Origin: Flavobacterium potami
GTDB taxonomy: Bacteria > Bacteroidota > Bacteroidia > Flavobacteriales > Flavobacteriaceae
Length of the DNA: 64,000 bases
Direction: 5' to 3'
Assembly: GCF_020026915.1 (NCBI RefSeq)
Contig: NZ_JAINUY010000001.1
Coordinates: 620,001 to 684,000 of the forward strand
This document shows, in pieces, positions 9,784-17,546 of this stretch. Under the pieces are notes generated by a model. It was not told the DNA's origin. It worked only from the letters and a program-made list of their open reading frames with translations, and searched no databases. Each line of letters opens with the position of its first letter. The stretch's first letter is position 1. The position numbers and the translations under genes are program-made.

Positions 9784-10323
9784 ATGAGCCAGAAAGTATT
9801 ACTTAATTCAAAAGAAGTTACTATTATACTTCACCGTTTGGCTTGTCAGTTAATCGAAAAACATCTTGATTTTTCAAATACTATTTTAGTGGGAATTCAG
9901 CCAAGAGGCGTTTTTTTAGCTGAACGTTTAAAACAAATTTTAGAAAACGAATACCAGGTTCCAGAAATTTCTTTGGGTTATTTGGATATCACTTTTTTTA
10001 GAGATGATTTTCGTCGTACAGAAAAACCACTTGAAGCCAATAAAACTCAAATCAATTTTATAGTCGAAGACAAAAAAGTCATTTTTATAGATGATGTTTT
10101 GTTTACAGGCCGAAGCATTCGTTCTGCGTTAACTGCCATTCAATCTTTCGGAAGACCTTCAGAGATCGAATTGTTAGTTTTAATCGACAGACGTTTCAGC
10201 CGTCATTTACCAATTCAGCCCGATTACCGTGGTCGTCAGGTAGATGCTATCAATGGCGAAAAAGTGATTGTAAGCTGGAAAGAAAATGATGGTGAAGATG
10301 TTGTTCACTTAGTGACAAATTAA
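9784..10323 (+). CDS. pyrR: PyrR: pyrimidine operon regulator / uracil phosphoribosyltransferase
   Basis: 179 residues from ATG 9784. Type I phosphoribosyltransferase fold with the PRPP-binding signature VIFIDDVLFTGRS (Asp103, Asp104, Thr108), GIQPRGVFLAERL near the N-terminus and LIDRRFSRHLPIQPDYRG, characteristic of PyrR. In Firmicutes PyrR binds pyr mRNA in response to UMP and has weak UPRTase activity. Here pyrB follows 156 nt later, supporting a pyrimidine role, although the spacer shows only short-word repeats and no recognised PyrR binding loop. Confidence 0.9.
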   Translation: MSQKVLLNSKEVTIILHRLACQLIEKHLDFSNTILVGIQPRGVFLAERLKQILENEYQVPEISLGYLDITFFRDDFRRTEKPLEANKTQINFIVEDKKVIFIDDVLFTGRSIRSALTAIQSFGRPSEIELLVLIDRRFSRHLPIQPDYRGRQVDAINGEKVIVSWKENDGEDVVHLVTN

Positions 10324-10479
10324 ATTTGGTTAATCGTTTAATCGGTTAATTGTTTAATCGATTTATTTCGATTACTCAATTAAAAATTATAAAAATAGGT
10401 TAACCGTTAAATCGTTTAACTGTTTAATCGCAAAGCAAACGATTAAACGATTCAACAAATAAACAATTAAACAAAAAAG
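10324..10479. repeat. AATCGTTTAATCG word-repeat region with inverted arms
   Basis: The stretch is made of variants of GTTTAATCG and, at its 3' end, the complementary CGATTAAAC (two at 10438-10451), so the two halves can fold on each other. It separates pyrR from pyrB. A related region lies at 12001-12092 upstream of rnz. No ORF and no clear promoter seen. Confidence 0.6.
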
Positions 10480-11406
10480 ATGAAAGAATTAAGCGTAAAT
10501 CATTTATTAGGAATAAAATATATCAACGAAAATGATATTAACCTGATTTTTGAAACGGCAGATCATTTTAAAGAAGTCATTAACCGACCAATTAAAAAAG
10601 TTCCTTCATTACGAGATATTACCATTGCCAATATTTTCTTCGAAAACAGTACCAGAACAAAACTCTCTTTCGAATTAGCGCAGAAACGTTTATCTGCTGA
10701 TGTCATCAGTTTTTCTGCAGCTCAATCGTCGGTTAAAAAAGGAGAGACCTTGATTGATACTGTAAATAATATCCTTTCGATGAAAGTAGATATGGTTGTA
10801 ATGCGCCACTCCAATCCCGGAGCGGCTTATTTTTTATCTAAAAATGTCAAAGCCAGTATCGTAAACGCAGGAGACGGCGCACACGAACACCCAACTCAGG
10901 CTTTATTGGACAGTTATTCTATAAGAGAAAAATTGGGCGATGTAGCTGGTAAAAAAGTGGTGATTGTAGGTGATATTCTGCATTCGAGAGTAGCTTTATC
11001 CAACATATATGCTTTGCAAATGCAAGGTGCAGAAGTAAAAGTTTGCGGACCAAAAACTTTGATTCCAAGATATATCGAATCTTTGGGAGTTACGGTTGAA
11101 CCAAATTTACGCAAAGCCTTAGAATGGTGCGACGTTGCGAACATGCTTCGTGTACAAAACGAACGTATGGATGTGAATTTCTTCCCATCAACACGTGAAT
11201 ACGCACAACAATATGGAGTAGACAAACCACTTTTGGATTCGCTAGGAAAAGAAATCGTAATCATGCACCCAGGACCAATCAACAGAGGAGTAGAGATTAC
11301 TTCTGAAGTTGCCGATTCTGATCATTCTGTAATTTTAAATCAGGTTGAGAATGGTGTAGCGATTAGAATGGCGGTTATTTATCTTTTGGCGTCTAAGATT
11401 CAGTAG
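10480..11406 (+). CDS. pyrB: Aspartate carbamoyltransferase catalytic chain
   Basis: 308 residues, the normal length. Carbamoyl-phosphate site S57-T-R-T-K61, the HPTQ motif at 137-140 with LLD following, and a C-terminal HPGPINRGVE motif binding aspartate are all present. It condenses carbamoyl phosphate with aspartate in pyrimidine biosynthesis. No pyrI regulatory chain is adjacent. It is paired with pyrR upstream. Confidence 0.95.
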   Translation: MKELSVNHLLGIKYINENDINLIFETADHFKEVINRPIKKVPSLRDITIANIFFENSTRTKLSFELAQKRLSADVISFSAAQSSVKKGETLIDTVNNILSMKVDMVVMRHSNPGAAYFLSKNVKASIVNAGDGAHEHPTQALLDSYSIREKLGDVAGKKVVIVGDILHSRVALSNIYALQMQGAEVKVCGPKTLIPRYIESLGVTVEPNLRKALEWCDVANMLRVQNERMDVNFFPSTREYAQQYGVDKPLLDSLGKEIVIMHPGPINRGVEITSEVADSDHSVILNQVENGVAIRMAVIYLLASKIQ

Positions 11407-11412
11407 ATTTTT

Positions 11413-11577
11413 GTTTCATGTTTCAAGTTGTTGAAATGTAGATGTAGCATGTTACCCTGAGCGAAGTCGAAGGGCTTTTCATCATGCACGTCTTTTGTAA
11501 ACGAGGGCTTCGACTTCGCTCAGCCTGACAAACGGTGCATACACAAAACCTGAAACCTGAAACTTGAAACCTGAAAC
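11413..11577. repeat. Composite nested inverted repeat, second copy type
   Basis: The inner arms share the perfectly complementary 16-mer CTGAGCGAAGTCGAAG (11457-11472) with CTTCGACTTCGCTCAG (11507-11522). The outer arms are GTTTCATGTTTCAAG (11413 on) against the CTTGAAACCTGAAAC words near 11562-11577. The nested plan is the same as at 6167-6355, with the same inner core but a different outer word family. It lies between pyrB and the next gene. Confidence 0.75.
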
Positions 11578-11662
11578 AAAAAAACGAAAAACAACAAATA
11601 AAAAAACTTCGTACCTTAGCTCTCAGAAAATCAATTTTTATATAAGCCCCATAAATTAAAAA

Positions 11663-11995
11663 ATGAAAGTAGATCAAAAAGGACATACCGTTACAATTAA
11701 AGATACACAAGGAGATGTAAATGCTTTCTTGGAAAAAGTAACGCAACAGTTTAAAACCTTTGAAAAACAAAATATTATCATCGATTTATCATCAGATGCT
11801 GCTGTAACAGAAAAAGATTTGAAAGCTTTTTTACCGCTTTCTAAGCTTCATAAAAAAGCAAAAAAATCATTTGTAATTGTTGCTACAGATCTTGATTTTA
11901 ATGCTATTTCAGATAAATTGGCTGTAGTTCCTTCTCTTTTGGAAGCTCACGATATTATCGAAATGGAAGAAATCGAAAGAGATTTAGGATTTTAA
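11663..11995 (+). CDS. Conserved small cytoplasmic protein upstream of rnz
   Basis: 110 residues, no signal peptide. Pattern: a beta-hairpin (GHTVTIKDTQGD), a helix, then NIIIDLSSDAAVTEKDLKAFL, KKSFVIVATDLDF, and a final acidic helix (IIEMEEIERDLGF). The alternation of strands and helices, with IIIDLS in the middle, resembles a STAS-like fold, but this is only a guess from pattern. It lies just before rnz; I recall this pairing in Flavobacteria, where such genes sometimes carry a ribonuclease Z name by proximity. There is no nuclease motif here. Confidence 0.7.
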   Translation: MKVDQKGHTVTIKDTQGDVNAFLEKVTQQFKTFEKQNIIIDLSSDAAVTEKDLKAFLPLSKLHKKAKKSFVIVATDLDFNAISDKLAVVPSLLEAHDIIEMEEIERDLGF

Positions 11996-12000
11996 ATATG

Positions 12001-12092
12001 GGTTTAATTGTTTATTCGTTTGAGCGTTTAATCGATTTGATTTAATTTTATACGATTAAACGATTTACCAGATAAACGAATAAACAATAAAA
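12001..12092. repeat. Inverted word repeat reaching the rnz start codon
   Basis: The 5' half (GTTTAATTGTTTATTCG, then GTTTAATCG) is complementary to the 3' half (CGATTAAACG, then CGAATAAACAATAAA). The 3' arm ends at the TTG start of rnz, so folding would affect ribosome access. Confidence 0.65.
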
Positions 12093-12998
12093 TTGAAATT
12101 AACTATACTTGGCTGTTATGCCGCAACTCCTAGAACACTAACTAATCCGACTTCGCAGGTTTTAGAAATTAAAAATCGATTGTTTTTAATTGACTGTGGA
12201 GAAGGAACTCAGGTTCAGCTTCGAAAAAATAAGATTAAATTCTCTAAGATTAATCACATTTTTATTTCGCATCTACACGGCGATCATTTGTATGGATTAA
12301 TTGGAACTATTTCGACTTTTTCTCTTTTGGGAAGAACAACCGATTTACATATTTATGGTCCAAAGGGAATTAAAGAACTGATTCTGCTTCAATTGAAATT
12401 GACGGAATCATGGACTACTTATTCTTTGTTTTTCCATGAATTGGAATCGAAAGAAAGTGAAGTTATCTTTGAAGACAAACGTGTTATCGTAAAAACAATT
12501 CCGTTAAAACATCGTGTGTATACGAATGGATATCACTTTCAGGAAAAACCAGATGAAAGGAAACTGAATGTAGAAGCTGTTCAAAAATACGATATCCATG
12601 TTGCTTATTATCAGAAAATAAAAAACGGTGGAGATATCAAGCTTGATGACGGAACGATAATTGAAAATGAAAAACTGACTTTCGATCCGCCGCCAACAAA
12701 AAGTTATGCTTTCTGTTCTGATACGGTTTACAATGAGGATATAATTCCAATTATAGAAAATACTGATATTTTGTATCACGAATCTACGTTTTTAGAATCT
12801 GAAGCAAGATTGGCAGAGAAAACGCTGCATTCGACAGCAAAAGAAGCAGCAAGAATTGCTTTGAAAGCCAATGTAAAACAATTAATTTTAGGACATTATT
12901 CTACACGTTATGACGGAATTGAGTGTTTTAAAAAAGAAGCAGAAACTATTTTTCCGAATGTACTTTTGGGAGATGATGGGGTTTCATTTGATTTTTAA
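12093..12998 (+). CDS. rnz: Ribonuclease Z (tRNA 3' endonuclease), TTG start
   Basis: 301 residues. Metallo-beta-lactamase fold with H60-L-H-G-D-H65, the zinc motif of tRNase Z, followed by GLIGTISTFSLLGR; later FCSDT, HESTF and LGHYSTRY supply further metal ligands and the HST loop. It trims tRNA 3' ends. Start: the only in-frame option near the conserved N-terminus (MKLTILGCYAATPRT) is TTG at 12093; an in-frame stop TAA sits 4 codons upstream (12081-12083) and no ATG or GTG lies between. Confidence 0.93.
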   Translation: MKLTILGCYAATPRTLTNPTSQVLEIKNRLFLIDCGEGTQVQLRKNKIKFSKINHIFISHLHGDHLYGLIGTISTFSLLGRTTDLHIYGPKGIKELILLQLKLTESWTTYSLFFHELESKESEVIFEDKRVIVKTIPLKHRVYTNGYHFQEKPDERKLNVEAVQKYDIHVAYYQKIKNGGDIKLDDGTIIENEKLTFDPPPTKSYAFCSDTVYNEDIIPIIENTDILYHESTFLESEARLAEKTLHSTAKEAARIALKANVKQLILGHYSTRYDGIECFKKEAETIFPNVLLGDDGVSFDF

Positions 12999-13086
12999 AT
13001 AGATACTAAGGTGCTAAGTTTCTAAGATTCTAAGTTTTTGAAACCTGAAACTTGAAACCTGAAACCTGAAACAAAAAAACAAAACT

Positions 13087-13731
13087 ATGAGTGATTTAAG
13101 TAATTATAGAAAATCTTACGAGAAAAGCGAATTATTGGAAGATAATATTCCGGAAGATCCAATTAATCTTTTTAACAGATGGTTTCATGAGGTTGAAGAT
13201 TTTGGTGGAAGTGGAGAGGTAAATGCCATGACGGTTTCTACGATTGGTTTGGATGGTTTTCCGAAATCGCGTGTGGTTTTATTGAAGAAATTCTCCGAAG
13301 AAGGGTTTATATTCTATACCAATTATCATTCGGAAAAAGGAAAAGCTATCGAAGCCAATCCAAATGTTTGTCTGTCTTTTTTCTGGCAGGAAATGGAACG
13401 CCAGGTTATTATAAAAGGAATTGCTCAAAAGACTTCTGAAATTATTTCTGATAATTATTTCGATTCTCGTCCAGATGGAAGTAAACTTGGAGCTATTGTT
13501 TCTAATCAAAGTGAAGTAATTCCGTCGAGGACTTTTTTAGAAGAAAACCTGAAAAAAATAGAAGCAGATTTTGAAGGAAAATCGATTCCAAGACCTCAAA
13601 ATTGGGGAGGATATATTGTCACACCGTTACAAGTCGAATTTTGGCAAGGTAGAGCTAACAGACTGCACGATAGAATACGTTACACCAGTCAATCTGATTT
13701 TTCATGGAAGATTGAACGCTTATCTTCTTGA
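13087..13731 (+). CDS. pdxH: Pyridoxine/pyridoxamine 5'-phosphate oxidase
   Basis: 214 residues, the usual size. FMN-binding split-barrel with MTVSTIGLDGFPKSRVVLLK, FYTNYHSEKGKA, SFFWQEMERQV and the C-terminal RPQNWGGYIVTP...FWQGRANRLHDRIRY signature of PNPOx. It makes pyridoxal 5'-phosphate from PNP/PMP with FMN and oxygen. The upstream spacer (12999-13086) is CTAAG and CCTGAAAC word repeats, so its promoter is not obvious; it may be read from rnz. Confidence 0.95.
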   Translation: MSDLSNYRKSYEKSELLEDNIPEDPINLFNRWFHEVEDFGGSGEVNAMTVSTIGLDGFPKSRVVLLKKFSEEGFIFYTNYHSEKGKAIEANPNVCLSFFWQEMERQVIIKGIAQKTSEIISDNYFDSRPDGSKLGAIVSNQSEVIPSRTFLEENLKKIEADFEGKSIPRPQNWGGYIVTPLQVEFWQGRANRLHDRIRYTSQSDFSWKIERLSS

Positions 13732-13785
13732 TTTGTAAGAAAATTATATTTCATTAAAAAATATAGGTGTATTTCATCGATTAAT

Positions 13786-13817
13786 TTTGTAGTTTAGCGA
13801 CAAATTGAATATGTTTG
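13786..13817 (+). promoter_or_regulatory. Promoter of the CAP-domain lipoprotein gene
   Basis: -33 TTTG (13786-13789), a 20-nt spacer, then -7 TATGTTTG (13810-13817), an exact TAnnTTTG. It is the only promoter here with both boxes at normal spacing. The leader to the start would be about 80 nt. Confidence 0.65.
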
Positions 13818-13904
13818 GTCTAGAAAAATAGAGAACATTTATTCAAAAATAAATTTAAAGGATTTGCCCCACATCTACTTTAAACTGCTAATATGCTGTT
13901 GATT

Positions 13905-14408
13905 ATGAAAAAGATTAAGCGCATCATGTTGTTCATTGCGATTGTAATCGCAATGAACTCATGTACTGCAGACACTGTCGAAGGAAGCGTGGATAAAAGT
14001 CCGACCGAAGCGCTCGTTACCAATTATTCTTATAACGACTCAGAACTTCAAACCATGAAGCTAATAAACGACTATCGATTAAGTGTCGGTTTAAATGCTC
14101 TGGAAAAAGTCAATCATATTTCTTATAAATGCGAAGAACATAATGTGTATATGATTGATAATAATGTCGTAAATCATAACGATTTTGTTGAACGATCTCA
14201 AAATATTACTAGCGTTTTAGGGGCTAAGAAAGTTGGAGAAAATGTTGCCTATAACTATAAAACTCCTGAAGCGGCTTTGAGAGCATGGCTTGAAAGTCCA
14301 GGTCATAAACAAAATATAGAAGGTGATTATACACACTTCGGAATATCTGTAACTACAGATGCTGCGACAGGTAAAAAATATTACACTAACATTTTTGCTA
14401 AGCTGTAA
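13905..14408 (+). CDS. CAP-domain (SCP/PR1-like) lipoprotein
   Basis: 167 residues from ATG 13905 (an ATG four codons upstream is possible but gives a less typical leader). Signal peptide MKKIKRIMLFIAIVIAMNSC with a lipobox cysteine at 20. The mature part is a CAP/SCP domain: LINDYRLSVGLNALEKV, HNVYMI, NHNDFVERSQ, GENVAY, AWLESPGHKQNIEGDYTHFG and a terminal YYTNIFAKL strand. Bacterial CAP proteins are extracellular or envelope proteins of mostly unknown activity; the core His and Glu residues of the cavity (in HND, GENV and PGH) are present. Confidence 0.85.
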   Translation: MKKIKRIMLFIAIVIAMNSCTADTVEGSVDKSPTEALVTNYSYNDSELQTMKLINDYRLSVGLNALEKVNHISYKCEEHNVYMIDNNVVNHNDFVERSQNITSVLGAKKVGENVAYNYKTPEAALRAWLESPGHKQNIEGDYTHFGISVTTDAATGKKYYTNIFAKL

Positions 14409-14438
14409 ACGAAAAATTGAACTGGTTGTTTTTTAGAG

Positions 14439-14474
14439 ATCGTCGTATTTTGCAAGAATTACGACGATTTTTTA
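14439..14474 (+). terminator. Terminator of the CAP-domain gene
   Basis: Stem ATCGTCGTA (14439-14447) / TACGACGAT (14460-14468) followed by TTTTTTAT. Confidence 0.85.
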
Positions 14475-14507
14475 TATAAAAAAAGCTGCCCAGTTTAGAC
14501 AGCTTTT
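14475..14507 (-). terminator. Terminator of the minus-strand adhesin/OmpA operon
   Basis: Stem AAAAGCTG (14481-14488) / CAGCTTTT (14500-14507). On the minus strand it is followed by a T run. It ends the operon whose last gene stops at 14532. Confidence 0.8.
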
Positions 14508-14531
14508 AAAGATTGGTTGTGTTAGTAATGT

Positions 14532-16475
14532 CTACAAAGCAGTTATAATAAACTCACTTCGTCTATTTGCTTGATGTTCTTCTTCTGTACATGAAACGCC
14601 ATCAGAACATTTGTTTACAAGTTGGGTTTCTCCATAACCTTTTCCTTTTAATCGGTTTGGAGCTATGCCATTTTTAATAAGCCATTTGATAGTAGATTTT
14701 GCTCTTCTGTCAGATAAAGCGGCATTGTACTGATGCGTTGCGCGACTATCTGTATGAGAACGAATATCTAATTTCATTGTTGGGTTTTCATTTAAAACGA
14801 CTAATATTTTTTCTAAATCTACAGCGGCTTCAGTCCTAATATTAGATTTGTCTAAGTCGAAATAAATCATTTTGATTCCGAAACAAACTCCTAAATCGTC
14901 ACCGATAGTAACTTTGCAACTTGATTTTTCCAATGCAATTGGCAGATTTGTTTTACCACTTGTTTTAGAAATGGTAACACTCACTTCTTTTGTATTGTAT
15001 TCCGGTTTTTCTGCTCTCACAAAATAGATTTTTCCACATTCAACAGGAAAAACATATTTTCCCGATCCATCAGAAACAGTTGAATTTTTGATACTATTCT
15101 GGTCATCAAATAAAGTAATTTTTGTTCCTGCGAGAATACTTCCTGTTTCTGCGTCTGTAATAATTCCTTCTAACTGCTGTTCGCATTTTAGTTTTCTTGT
15201 TTCTAGGAATTTGTAAATATCATCAGAACCTTGACCTCCATCTTTATTTGACGTGAAATATCCTTTTCTGGAAACGGGGTCAATAATATATGCGAAATCG
15301 TCTTTAGGCGAATTTACATCACTACCAACATTTTGAATGTTACTAATTTTTCCATTTGAATCAATGTTTGCAACAAAAACATCTAAACCGCCTAGTCCTG
15401 GATATCCGTCTGATGAAAAGTATATTTCATTCTCGCTAGTTACAAAAGGGTATGTTTCCTTTCCTTCTGTATTGATATCTTTTCCAAGATTTTCAGGAGT
15501 TCCAAAATCACCGTTTGGATTTATACTCACTTTATACAAATCGGATTGACCAAGCGATCCAGGCATGTCCGAAGAAAAGTATAATGTTTTCTCATCAGGA
15601 CTTAATGCAGGATGTGCCGTACTGTAATTGTCGCTGTTAAAAGGAAGTTGAGTGATATTGCCCCATTTATTGTCGGCACCTAAATTTGCTTTGTAAATTT
15701 TAATTAAAGTAATTCTGTTTTCATCTTTTCCTTTCTTACCGTTGATGTAGTTGTTTCTAGTAAAATATACTGTTTTACCATCTTTAGTGAAAACTGGAGA
15801 TGCTTCATGAAATTTGGTATTGATAGCCGATTTGAATTTTTTTGCTTTTCCGGCAATCCCATTTTCAGGATTAAGATCGGCATTGTAAATATTAGTAAAA
15901 TATTCTCCAGTCCATTGGTGTTTACGTTGCATAAAATTACCCGTGTCTCGTGCTGAAGCAAAATATATTTTGTTGTTATAAACAAATGATCCATAATCAG
16001 AATATTTGCTATTTATTCCTGCATCTTCAATTTTATATCTTCCAGAATTAGCTTTAATTTCATCCAAATAATTAACATCATCTTTGTACAATTTACCTCT
16101 AGTGTCACTTTTTGATTTGGAATAAAAATCATCAAGAAGTTTATTGGCTTTGACAACTTCACCGGTTGATTTTAATGACTGCGCATATCTATAATAGTAT
16201 TCTGGTTCTACGGTTGTATTCATTGCAAATAATTCACCGTACCATTTTGCCGCACCCGAAAAGTCTGAATTAAAATAATAAGAATTACCTAGTTTTTTAA
16301 ACATGTCTTCAGACTTGTAACCCTTATTGGCTACTTTTTCATATGTTTTTATAGCATCAACATAAGCATAACTATCATATTTTTTATCTCCGGAAGCTAT
16401 TTTTGCCTTTTGTGCATAACTGCTAAATGAAAAAGCACTTATAATTGTTAAAAGAAGTAGTGTAAAGTTTTTCAT
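14532..16475 (-). CDS. OmpA-family protein with TPR, PD40 propeller and carboxypeptidase-regulatory domains
   Basis: 647 residues with signal peptide MKNFTLLLLTIISAFSFSSYAQ. Residues ~25-150 are TPR-like helices (DAIKTYEKVANKGYKSEDMF). Then PD40/WD40-like blades (SPVFTKDGKTVYFTRNN, HPALSPDEKTLYFSSD, YPFVTSENEIYFSSDGYPG). About residue 430 begins a carboxypeptidase-regulatory-like beta sandwich. The last ~120 residues are an OmpA peptidoglycan-binding domain (IYFDLDKSNI, LDIRSHTDSR, LSDRRAKSTIKWL, NRRSEF). This domain order is common next to PorP/SprF genes in Bacteroidetes and resembles T9SS PorE-like periplasmic parts. It starts 12 nt after the PorP/SprF stop, so it is cotranscribed. Confidence 0.88.
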   Translation of the reverse strand: MKNFTLLLLTIISAFSFSSYAQKAKIASGDKKYDSYAYVDAIKTYEKVANKGYKSEDMFKKLGNSYYFNSDFSGAAKWYGELFAMNTTVEPEYYYRYAQSLKSTGEVVKANKLLDDFYSKSKSDTRGKLYKDDVNYLDEIKANSGRYKIEDAGINSKYSDYGSFVYNNKIYFASARDTGNFMQRKHQWTGEYFTNIYNADLNPENGIAGKAKKFKSAINTKFHEASPVFTKDGKTVYFTRNNYINGKKGKDENRITLIKIYKANLGADNKWGNITQLPFNSDNYSTAHPALSPDEKTLYFSSDMPGSLGQSDLYKVSINPNGDFGTPENLGKDINTEGKETYPFVTSENEIYFSSDGYPGLGGLDVFVANIDSNGKISNIQNVGSDVNSPKDDFAYIIDPVSRKGYFTSNKDGGQGSDDIYKFLETRKLKCEQQLEGIITDAETGSILAGTKITLFDDQNSIKNSTVSDGSGKYVFPVECGKIYFVRAEKPEYNTKEVSVTISKTSGKTNLPIALEKSSCKVTIGDDLGVCFGIKMIYFDLDKSNIRTEAAVDLEKILVVLNENPTMKLDIRSHTDSRATHQYNAALSDRRAKSTIKWLIKNGIAPNRLKGKGYGETQLVNKCSDGVSCTEEEHQANRRSEFIITAL

Positions 16476-16487
16476 GATGCAATGGTT

Positions 16488-17399
16488 TTAAAAGAAACGA
16501 GGGGTTGTCATTTTATTATTGTATTTGAAAAGTTCAAAACGAAGGAAGATTTCGTGCGAGCCAGAATTGTAGTTTTTCAATCTGGTTGTTTCATTATCAT
16601 ATCCATAACCAATAAACAAGCCTTCTGTAATTTGAAATCCTGCCATTGCACTTACTGCAGCATCCCATCTGTAAGCAGCACCAAGAGTTAGTTTTTCAAA
16701 GAATAAAAAGTTTGCAGATACATCAACCTGAAGAGGAGCGCCTTCAACCATTTTTGTCAAGACCGCTGGTTTGAATTTTATTTCTTGAGACAAATCGAAT
16801 ACATAACCTGCCATTAAATAATAATTGATTTTATCTTTATAAATGGCTACATCATTATCATCATAACGATTTGTTTGTATAAAGTTTGGAACCGATAATC
16901 CTACATATGCTTTTTTAGAATGTAAATAGATACCAGCACCAACATTGGGAGAAAAATCATTTTGTAGATTTTGAAATTGAGGGTCACCCGAATTTTCAGG
17001 ATTAAGTTTCGTGATATCCAGATTAAAAATATCTGCCGTACCTTTTATACCAAATGAAAGCTTCCAGGATTCGGATGTTGGCACTGTATAAGAAAGGTCT
17101 ACAGAAAATTGATTTTCAGTAGTAGGTCCAATTTTATCATTGACCAAAGATACACCCAGACCTATATTGCTATTGTTTATTGGTGTATTAATAGAAATTG
17201 CATTGGTTTTAGGAGCACCGTCAAGTCCTACCCACTGATCACGATGTAATGCAAAAACACTCAATGCACCACGAGAACCAGCATAAGCAGGGTTTATGTT
17301 TATCGTGTTGTACATATATTGTGTAAACTGCGCGTCTTGTTGAGCGTAGCCACTATAGGTAACTAACAGAATGACGAAGAAAAATAATTTTGTTCTCAT
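16488..17399 (-). CDS. PorP/SprF family outer-membrane protein
   Basis: 303 residues from ATG 17399. An upstream in-frame start at 17477 would add 26 residues before the signal peptide MRTKLFFFVILLVTYSGYA, so it is rejected. Mature start QQDAQFTQYMYNTININPAYAG is the family hallmark, followed by alternating amphipathic strands and a terminal strand EIFLRFELF. In F. johnsoniae SprF is needed for surface export of SprB, and PorP/SprF-like genes usually follow genes for proteins with type B T9SS sorting domains; the gene just upstream here encodes such a protein, so this is its likely dedicated partner. Confidence 0.9.
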   Translation of the reverse strand: MRTKLFFFVILLVTYSGYAQQDAQFTQYMYNTININPAYAGSRGALSVFALHRDQWVGLDGAPKTNAISINTPINNSNIGLGVSLVNDKIGPTTENQFSVDLSYTVPTSESWKLSFGIKGTADIFNLDITKLNPENSGDPQFQNLQNDFSPNVGAGIYLHSKKAYVGLSVPNFIQTNRYDDNDVAIYKDKINYYLMAGYVFDLSQEIKFKPAVLTKMVEGAPLQVDVSANFLFFEKLTLGAAYRWDAAVSAMAGFQITEGLFIGYGYDNETTRLKNYNSGSHEIFLRFELFKYNNKMTTPRFF

Positions 17400-17500
17400 A
17401 GTAAATGGATTATTTTTATTGTTGCTACTGATTTTTAAAGTATTGAAAATCAGCATGGATTTAGTGTAAAAGTGCATGTGTTTTTTACATAAAAGTGAGA

Positions 17501-17537
17501 ATAATACGCTGTAAATTGCTATTTTACAGCATATTAT
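17501..17537 (-). other. Intercistronic hairpin between adhesin and porP/sprF genes
   Basis: 15-nt arms, 17501-17515 and 17523-17537, pair at 14 of 15 positions around a 7-nt loop. Ten nt after the adhesin stop. The T content after it is moderate, so it could be a partial terminator or an mRNA stabiliser that sets the adhesin:partner ratio. Confidence 0.65.
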
Positions 17538-17546
17538 GTTGTTTTG

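Noticed and set aside
11423..11770. A 115-codon minus-strand frame
   Set aside because: It runs through the composite hairpin and the opposite strand of the conserved 110-residue gene.
16482..16691. A 69-codon plus-strand frame
   Set aside because: Shadow of the PorP/SprF gene; no independent evidence.
17400..17477. 26-residue N-terminal extension of the PorP/SprF protein
   Set aside because: It would bury the signal peptide; the ATG at 17399 gives a standard leader.
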